The notes under the pieces are model-generated. The model did no database searches. It was not told the origin of the DNA and saw only the letters and a program-made list of their open reading frames with translations. Source: Chromera velia (lineage: Eukaryota; Sar; Chromeraceae). From it: a DNA stretch of 25,131 nucleotides. The DNA lies in NCBI GenBank assembly GCA_018398765.1, contig JAHBMJ010001852.1, positions 1 to 25,131 of the forward strand, written 5' to 3'. Positions 19,839-25,131 of the stretch are shown in pieces (position 1 is the first letter of the stretch; each line of letters starts with the position of its first letter). The position numbers were made by a program, and so were the translations under genes.

Positions 19839-20681
19839 TTATGAAGCTTCTGAATCAAGTGAAGATGGGTGGGGGCAAAGAAAACTGGCGAGAGTGAGTG
19901 GATCTCTTCGTTTAACGACACGGAAGGGAGTGAATCCAGTCGACTTATGGATGCTCGTGTGGACTGCAAAGGCAAACATCTTTAAGTGCTGAGGCGAGTC
20001 CTTCTGATGGTCTACGACGAAGCACCAAAGCATCTGCTTAAGCGTCCGATTCTCGATCTCTGTCTGTCCATCTGTCTGAGGGTGCTGAGCAGTTAACATC
20101 TTGAGTTTGGTTCTGCACAGGTGGAACAGTGTTTGCCAGAAGTTTGAGACAATATTTAACCTGGAGTCGTGATCAGAGACAATTGATTGTGGCATATCAT
20201 GCTCACACATCACTTCGTCAAAAAACTTTTGTGCTGTCTCTCGGATTCCGGCTGTCTCTCTGGTGAGAACAAAGATCACCCACTTGCTCAACCTGCACAC
20301 CACGTCCATGATCGAATCAACTACCTCTCCCTTGAACTGAACAGGCGGAAGATCAGTGATGAAATCCATTGAGAGATCATGAAAGGGAGACTCTGGCACA
20401 GAGAGTGGTTGAAGAAGGCCTGTAGGCTTCTCGTTCGACGGTTTGTTCCTTTGACACACATCGTAGTGAGCAACGTAGTGCATCACCCGCTTCTACATAT
20501 GTGGCCAAAAGAAGTCTGCAGCCAGTCGTTGGTATGTCTTGTCCACTCTAAGGTGCCCAGCCAAAGGAGAATCGTAACACTCCCAGATGACTTGCCTTTG
20601 CGGTGTCTTCGTTGGGATCGCCAGTCTCCTCTGGTTGTAGTACAGAAGTCCCTCTTTCACCGAGAAATGACTCAAACGCAA
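19839..20681 (-). pseudogene. Integrase (zinc-binding and DDE core)
   Basis: The N-terminal part has AGHLRVDKTYQRL and FFWPHM. An in-frame TAG near 20490 then precedes YDVCQRNK, and the first Cys of the HHCC motif appears lost. The core shows the expected Asp (MDFITDLPP near 20366), Asp (VSDHDSRL) and Glu (DGQTEIENRTL). A TAA ends the frame at 19839. Frame matches the GPY/F part, so stops rather than frameshifts separate these modules. Confidence 0.9.
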
Positions 20682-21194
20682 ACGCAGGTAGGCAGAGGGG
20701 GTACTTTGGGTGGGAGCATAAGTGAGGAAAGGAAGGAGCTCCTTGAAAAAAGAGTCTTGAGCGTACCCTTTCCTAACTTGATCCAGAAACTTTGCATCTG
20801 GACAGACCTTTCAAGTGCTTTCCACCTGCCAGTGGGCAATTCGGTCTGTTTTCTTTTCATCAAACCTCTCCTCTCCTGTCTGCTTCTGCATTCCGGTTCG
20901 AGATGGTCGACGTAATAGCGCGTCTGCCATAACGTTCTTGGAGCCAGGGATGTACTGAGGAACAATGCCCAATGCATTTAGGAAGATGGCCTATCTCTTC
21001 ACTCTGTCGGGGCCTTCGATCAGACCCCCTGAAATGCCAAGCCACTTCAAGCTCTCATGATCGGAGTAGAACTTCGTGGTCTGATTCACATAAATGCGGA
21101 AGGTCTTCACCCCAAACACAACTGCCAGAAGCTCTTTCTCCTGAATCGGATACTTTAATCTTCTGCTCAGCTTGAACGAGCTTCCTAGAAGCAA
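20682..21194 (-). pseudogene. RNase H C-terminal part and linker to integrase
   Basis: KYPIQEKELLAVVFG and FYSDHESLKWLG are typical of Ty3/gypsy RNase H. This segment is in a different frame from the RT just upstream, so a frameshift lies near 21190. In-frame TAG (20991-20993) and TGA codons interrupt the linker before the integrase. Confidence 0.85.
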
Positions 21195-21744
21195 GGGCTA
21201 CAACTCTCAGTCCATTCACTCTTCGATCCCACTGCATCAGAGCTTCCGCGATGCAGATCTCTTTCTCTAGTGTATCAACATACAAATTGAAAGGGTGGAT
21301 AGGATTTGGGATGAAAAGAAGAATCAATTCTGCAATCTTCTCTTTCAACTCCTTGAACACTGCTTCACAGACCTCTGACCAAACGAACTCGACCTTCGTC
21401 TGGAGAAAAAAAGTGAGCGGGGCTGTGACGTGACTGTACTTGTAGATGAATCTCTGGAACCAGTTGCACAGTCCCAAGAAGACACGGAGCTCGTGTTTGT
21501 TCTCAGGCTTCGGCCAAGTTTGAACGAGCTCTGTCTTTTTTGGCTCCGCTCTCACTCCTACATCCGAGATTTTCAGCCCGATATACACGACTTTTGGGAT
21601 AAAGAATTTGCACTTAGAGATCTTCACATAATACTCGTCTTTTCTCAGGCATCCAAAAACTCTTCGCAAATCCTCTTCATGTTGGTCGACCGTCGGGGAG
21701 TACACGAGAACATCATCGATCCAAGCAAATGCGCAGTCATCCAA
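21055..21744 (-). pseudogene. Reverse transcriptase (catalytic WIDD) and start of RNase H
   Basis: The second half of RT carries WIDDVLVYSP (the YxDD-type catalytic pair, near 21717), then a connection segment (FLGLCNWFQRFI) and the beginning of RNase H, where the usual DAS is replaced by YVDTLEKEI. A TAG between this part and the upstream RT half lies near 21790. The frame drifts out of homology shortly before 21180. Confidence 0.9.
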
Positions 21745-21795
21745 AACTTTGCGAAAGCAAACCTGAATAGCTCGCTGGCTGGTCGGCGGTAGATT

Positions 21796-22326
21796 CTAGG
21801 GTGGATTACATATCCCGAAAGGCATCACTAACCACTCATAGTTGCCGTACTGGGTGCATATCGCTATCTTCGGTTCATTACCCAGTCGAATGCGAAGCTG
21901 ATAGAAAAACTGCCGCATATCGAGGACCAAAAAAATCTTCGCTCCATGAAGATGGTCCAACAATTCTTCCGGTCTGGGCATCGCGTACTTATCGTTGATC
22001 ATGATCTTGTTGATGGCGTGGTAGTTGATGCACATCCGTAGACTCCCATCTTTCTTCACCACAAAGAAGGCTGGTGCCGCAAATGGAGAGACAGAGGGAT
22101 GGATGAATCCCTTTGCCAGCAGATCATCCAGTTGTCTCCTTATCTCATCAAGCTCTCCAAAAGAAAGTTGGTATGACGGCCGAGCGGGAAGGGGATGTCT
22201 AGGCTCTAGATCAATCATAAACTCGACTGACCGTGTTGGGGGTAGCTTGGGGATCTCGTCACAAAAGATGTCCCGATACTCTCCCACCACTCGTCGAGCT
22301 GCAGGGTGGAGGGAGGAATAAATCAT
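21796..22326 (-). pseudogene. Reverse transcriptase, N-terminal half
   Basis: SPFAAPAFFVVKKDGSLRMC and FLVLDMRQFFYQLRI are RT fingers and palm motifs; the first catalytic Asp is near 21921. The usual FGLTNAP motif reads FGICNPP and runs into TAG. The start ATG (22326) overlaps the stop of the upstream frame as ATGA. Confidence 0.92.
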
Positions 22327-23438
22327 AACTTTTGACCACCCCCGGGCCTATAGAGCGTTTCATCCTTCTCCCTCTCTGCCTTCTCTTCTACTATCTCTCT
22401 TTTTAGCACTTCTTTCTCTGTCTCTTCTCTGATCGCCGCTGCCATTTTCACCTTATCTGGGGTTTCTACCTCCAGGGTCATCGGCGTAGGGGCCAGCATA
22501 GGCTCCACCATTTCCAACCTACAAAGATACACCTCTCGCACACGGCCCTTCCTGACCTCTCTTTTGAGCTCTCTGCTGGAAAGAGTACGGACAGATGTCT
22601 ATGTCTGTGACTTGATAGTGATTGACCTTCCATGAGCCCCTGGGATTGGAATCTTCACTTCTTCTTTACCCCAATGCACACGAGGCTCATGTTCGATCAG
22701 CCACTTCATGCCCAGATAGACATCATAGTCGTCATCGAGGTCAGCCAGGGTGAACTTCATTCTCTGGTGGTACCCCTGAATGGAGAAGGCCAAAGGACTG
22801 GTATACTCGCTGACCGTAGTCACCACCGTCTGCCCGTCTTCTCCCTTAATGGCCCCCCTACACTGACACGAACTTTACATCTTCCTGGTGGGAAGACCTT
22901 TGTCGTGAGCGAATTGGGCAGACAAAAATGTCTCCCCCGCCCCACAGTCTAAGAACACTCTCACTGGAATGCCTTCGACAGTGCCCTGGAAGCGAATCAT
23001 CTTCACCTTCCCGTCAGCACTGGCAGCGCCGATCATATTCGCCTGGTCGTACACGTAGGGGTCAGTGGGCTACTCTCCCTCAATGTTCATCGAGAACTCG
23101 TAATCAGGGAACCAGAATTCTTCCTCTCCTTCTCCAGTAACCTGATCCCCCTCTTGCCCTGCAGTCTGGATACTAGCTGCATGGCTATTCTAAGCACGCC
23201 CTCTCTGCCCCTCCTATGGGCGACCTCTCTGTGCGTTCGGTGGAGAGCTACGTGGTGGCCCTGTCCGTCCGACTGGCATCCATACCCATCGTCCTTCTCC
23301 ACCACCGGCGCTAACAGGTGGACCTCCCTGACCACCATACGTGGGTTTCTGCGGTCCTAAAGGACCCCATGGCCTACTTCTGTATGGCTGCTGCAGTCTG
23401 GGAACATTTGATCCAAACCCTCTCTGCAAAGATAACAA
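22323..23438 (-). pseudogene. Gag C-terminus, retroviral-type protease and linker
   Basis: One frame with several in-frame TAG and TAA stops. A Gly/Pro/Arg-rich gag tail is followed by an aspartic protease segment near 22950 (VFLDCGAGETFLS, where DCGA takes the place of DTGA or DSGA) and a flap/dimer part (DYDVYLGMKWL, near 22720). A charged linker rich in Glu and Lys leads to the RT. Calls beyond the protease motif are by position. Confidence 0.75.
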
Positions 23439-23468
23439 GGATGGACAATCTTTCTTCTCATGTCCCTT

Positions 23469-24367
23469 CTACTTGCAGAGGAAACACCGTCCTTGTCGCA
23501 TCAGTTCGGCTCTCTCTTTTGAAGAAAGAGAGCATACGGCGTTCAGCTGCATGGGAACAGGTCCGTCAGAGTTAGACCCACTCTGGTGCTTTCCGTTTGG
23601 TCTGCTGCCCCCAGTCTGAGCGTGCCTCTTTTCGTTCCCACCTTTTCTTTCCAAAGTCTCCGCTGCGATACAAGCCGCCTCCACTGCCTCCTCGAGAGTG
23701 GAAGGAGCTTTCTTGTTCACTTCGAGGCAAATCACATCGGGGATGGCCTTCTTGAAGGTGTGGATAAGATCAGCAGGGGTCGATGTGTCTTTGATCTCTT
23801 CCGCCAGATCCAGGAAGGCGTCCCCAAAGCTCTCCATGCCCCGTGCTTTCGAGTACTGGAGCTCCTCCAGTGTATTCCTGTGGTAATCCTGCTTAAGCGG
23901 GTCGATGTACCTCTTTTTCAGTGCCTCTGCGAAGTCTTAGAAGGAACGGAAGGGAGTTACGCTTTTCTGCTTCCAATGGACCCACTTCTTCAGAGTCTTC
24001 GACACATAGCTCTTCGAAACAAAGAGCAATCGGCCCATCGACTCTCCGACACTCCCGTACCCTGGCAATATTCCTTCATGTCTTTAAGCCAGTCAGAGAC
24101 CTCATACCGATCCTCTGCAAAGACGGAGGGCTCTTTCACCTTGCAGGCTTGAGGCAGTTCTCCGTCGAGCAACAGAGGATGTTCACCGGCAGATGTCTCC
24201 ACTCCAGCAGCCATAGTCGGAGGCATAACTTGCGTCCGTGGCTCCTGAACTTCATCTGCCAGCCTCTGCATCACAGAGCGCTGCAAAAAAAGTCTCTGGC
24301 GCAGCTCCTGGAACTGCGCATTGCACTCGGACTGAGTAATAAACTGACTGAATGTTCCTTTAGCCAT
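23469..24367 (-). pseudogene. Gag (capsid-type) with zinc knuckle
   Basis: The N-terminal 125 codons start at ATG 24367 (MAKGTFSQFITQ). The frame then shifts near 23990 and continues through a Ty3-type capsid region. It includes an in-frame TAA near 23938, then SFGDAFLDLAEEIKD and a basic QTGGSRPNGKHQ segment. A CCHC zinc knuckle starts CFLCK at 23469 and is completed downstream across an in-frame TAG (GHEKKDC). Confidence 0.85.
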
Positions 24368-24411
24368 TCAGTGCAACCAGAACACAAATAGATATGATCA
24401 ACTATAGCCTC

Positions 24412-24436
24412 TGGTTAAACGAGGCTTCTGCTACCC
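24412..24436 (-). promoter_or_regulatory. Primer-binding site, initiator tRNA-Met type
   Basis: Directly after the 5' LTR the minus strand reads GGGTAGCAGAAGCC. The core GGTAGCAGA complements the 3' end CUGCUACC(A) of initiator tRNA-Met, the common primer of Ty3/gypsy elements. It runs into a hairpin-forming GCCTC...GAGGC pair. Confidence 0.72.
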
Positions 24437-24714
24437 TATAGGATTGCTAAGGGATAACTAGGGAGGATTTCTAGAGTCTTTCATAGAACGTACAAAAGAA
24501 CTGATCGTTCGGTTCTTCTTCTAGACATTGTTGTTTCTCCATGAAACACAACATATCATAACACCGGTGTCAGTCTGTGAAAAGACGTATGCAGCAAAAC
24601 ATAGCAAAACCATGCAGACTGAGGCAGGCCGGCAGACTAAGCACGTGTGTCAAACACGCGGCGGTGCGACAATCAGGCAATGACACGTTGGTGGCGCCAG
24701 ACATCAGTACTACA
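24437..24714 (-). repeat. 5' LTR (278 bp)
   Basis: It pairs with 18303-18563 and starts TGTAGTACTG in element orientation. It has two short insertions relative to the other copy (near 24552 and 24600). The element promoter and polyadenylation signals should lie in it but are not recognisable. Confidence 0.93.
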
Positions 24715-24719
24715 GTAAT
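24715..24719. repeat. Target-site duplication, right copy (gtaat)
   Basis: Exact copy of 18298-18302, immediately outside the right LTR. Confidence 0.88.
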
Positions 24720-25016
24720 CCTGTAATCTTATTATATAGGAGAGGCAACCTAATTAAGTAAAAACTGAAAAAATGAATATAAATTGAATTGTAAATTAAA
24801 GTGGTGTTCAAGCTGGTGATTCGCAATGGTGAAGTGCCAGGTGAACTAATCTTTTTAGCTCTAACGGACCCATAGATATAGCTTTTAAACTTAAAAAAAG
24901 ATAAAAAAAGTTTACGATAATACAAAACACACTAATAAGGAGTGGTCTAGCGAGGTATAGGGATATATAGGGAGGATGTCCAGAGGGAAGTGAAGAGGAC
25001 GAAAGCAAGAAAGAAA
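24720..25016. other. AT-rich flank right of the retroelement
   Basis: No gene or motif recognised. This is the continuation of the DNA into which the element inserted, contiguous in origin with the sequence left of 18298. Confidence 0.5.
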
Positions 25017-25047
25017 CACACACACACGCACGCACACGCACACGCAT

Positions 25048-25099
<52 letters not shown>

Positions 25100-25131
25100 A
25101 CGCAGACACACGCAGACACACGCAGACACAC
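25017..25131. repeat. (CA)n microsatellite with CAGACACACG units
   Basis: CA/CG-type dinucleotides pass into about 20 CA units and then into at least four tandem copies of the decamer cagacacacg, running off the window end. Confidence 0.93.

Larger units (their letters stand above)
18303..24714 (-). mobile_element. Full-length but decayed Ty3/gypsy LTR retrotransposon (chromovirus)
   Basis: The element lies on the minus strand: 5' LTR (24437-24714), primer-binding site, gag, protease, reverse transcriptase, RNase H, integrase, GPY/F module and chromodomain, polypurine tract, 3' LTR (18303-18563). Pol order RT-RNaseH-integrase identifies Ty3/gypsy (Metaviridae), and the C-terminal chromodomain places it with chromoviruses. 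It is bounded by the gtaat duplication, so it inserted as one unit. LTR ends read TGTA...TATA in element orientation. Coding frames are interrupted by at least a dozen in-frame stops and about three frame changes, so it cannot mobilise itself as it stands. Confidence 0.93.

Noticed and set aside
19414-24391. Plus-strand open frames across the retroelement
   Set aside because: Antisense shadows of gag and pol, which show unambiguous RT, integrase and chromodomain motifs on the minus strand.
25017-25131. CRISPR-like array of cagacacacg units
   Set aside because: The units are direct tandem microsatellite repeats without spacers, in a eukaryotic context.

Overview
The window is nuclear DNA of an intron-rich eukaryote crowded with microsatellites. 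Two genes are interrupted by introns, and their exons join in phase at GT..AG boundaries. One encoded protein starts with a signal-peptide-like segment followed by a basic, transit-like stretch. A Ty3/gypsy LTR element is also present. Together these suggest a protist with a complex (secondary) plastid, for example a chromerid such as Chromera or a related alveolate. The lineage is an inference from style, not a proven match.

Layout. (1) 295-5316, plus strand: a seven-exon gene for a bacterial-type quinone-dependent D-lactate dehydrogenase (E. coli Dld family, about 671 aa). Its introns are packed with TCTG, GT, CT/CA and GGAA repeats. (2) 5317-9852: a visibly AT-richer stretch with no gene I can support. 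It holds a tandem array of 24-bp palindromes, a decayed tRNA-like sequence (probably SINE-derived) and a hairpin. (3) 9853-12109: low-complexity and repeat-rich DNA with a few exon-like stretches of uncertain strand and a perfect-period 30-bp tandem repeat. (4) 12110-17795, minus strand: an eleven-exon gene for a WD40-repeat protein (about 474 aa as modelled), found by chaining short WD40-like exons with matching splice phases. (5) 18303-24714, minus strand: a complete but decayed Ty3/gypsy chromovirus. It has 261- and 278-bp LTRs, a 5-bp target-site duplication (gtaat), a primer-binding site for initiator tRNA-Met, gag with a zinc knuckle, protease, reverse transcriptase, RNase H, integrase, GPY/F module and chromodomain. 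Many stops and frameshifts break it. (6) 24720-25131: AT-rich flank ending in a CA-type repeat.

How the parts relate. The dehydrogenase oxidises D-lactate and passes electrons to quinone. Its N-terminal leader suggests entry into the secretory or plastid route rather than the usual mitochondrial one. The WD40 protein is a probable scaffold of unknown partner. The retroelement lies about 500 bp upstream of the WD40 start codon on the same strand, so its downstream LTR sits where it could influence that gene. Exon coordinates were derived by hand from frame, phase and splice-site logic, without transcript data.
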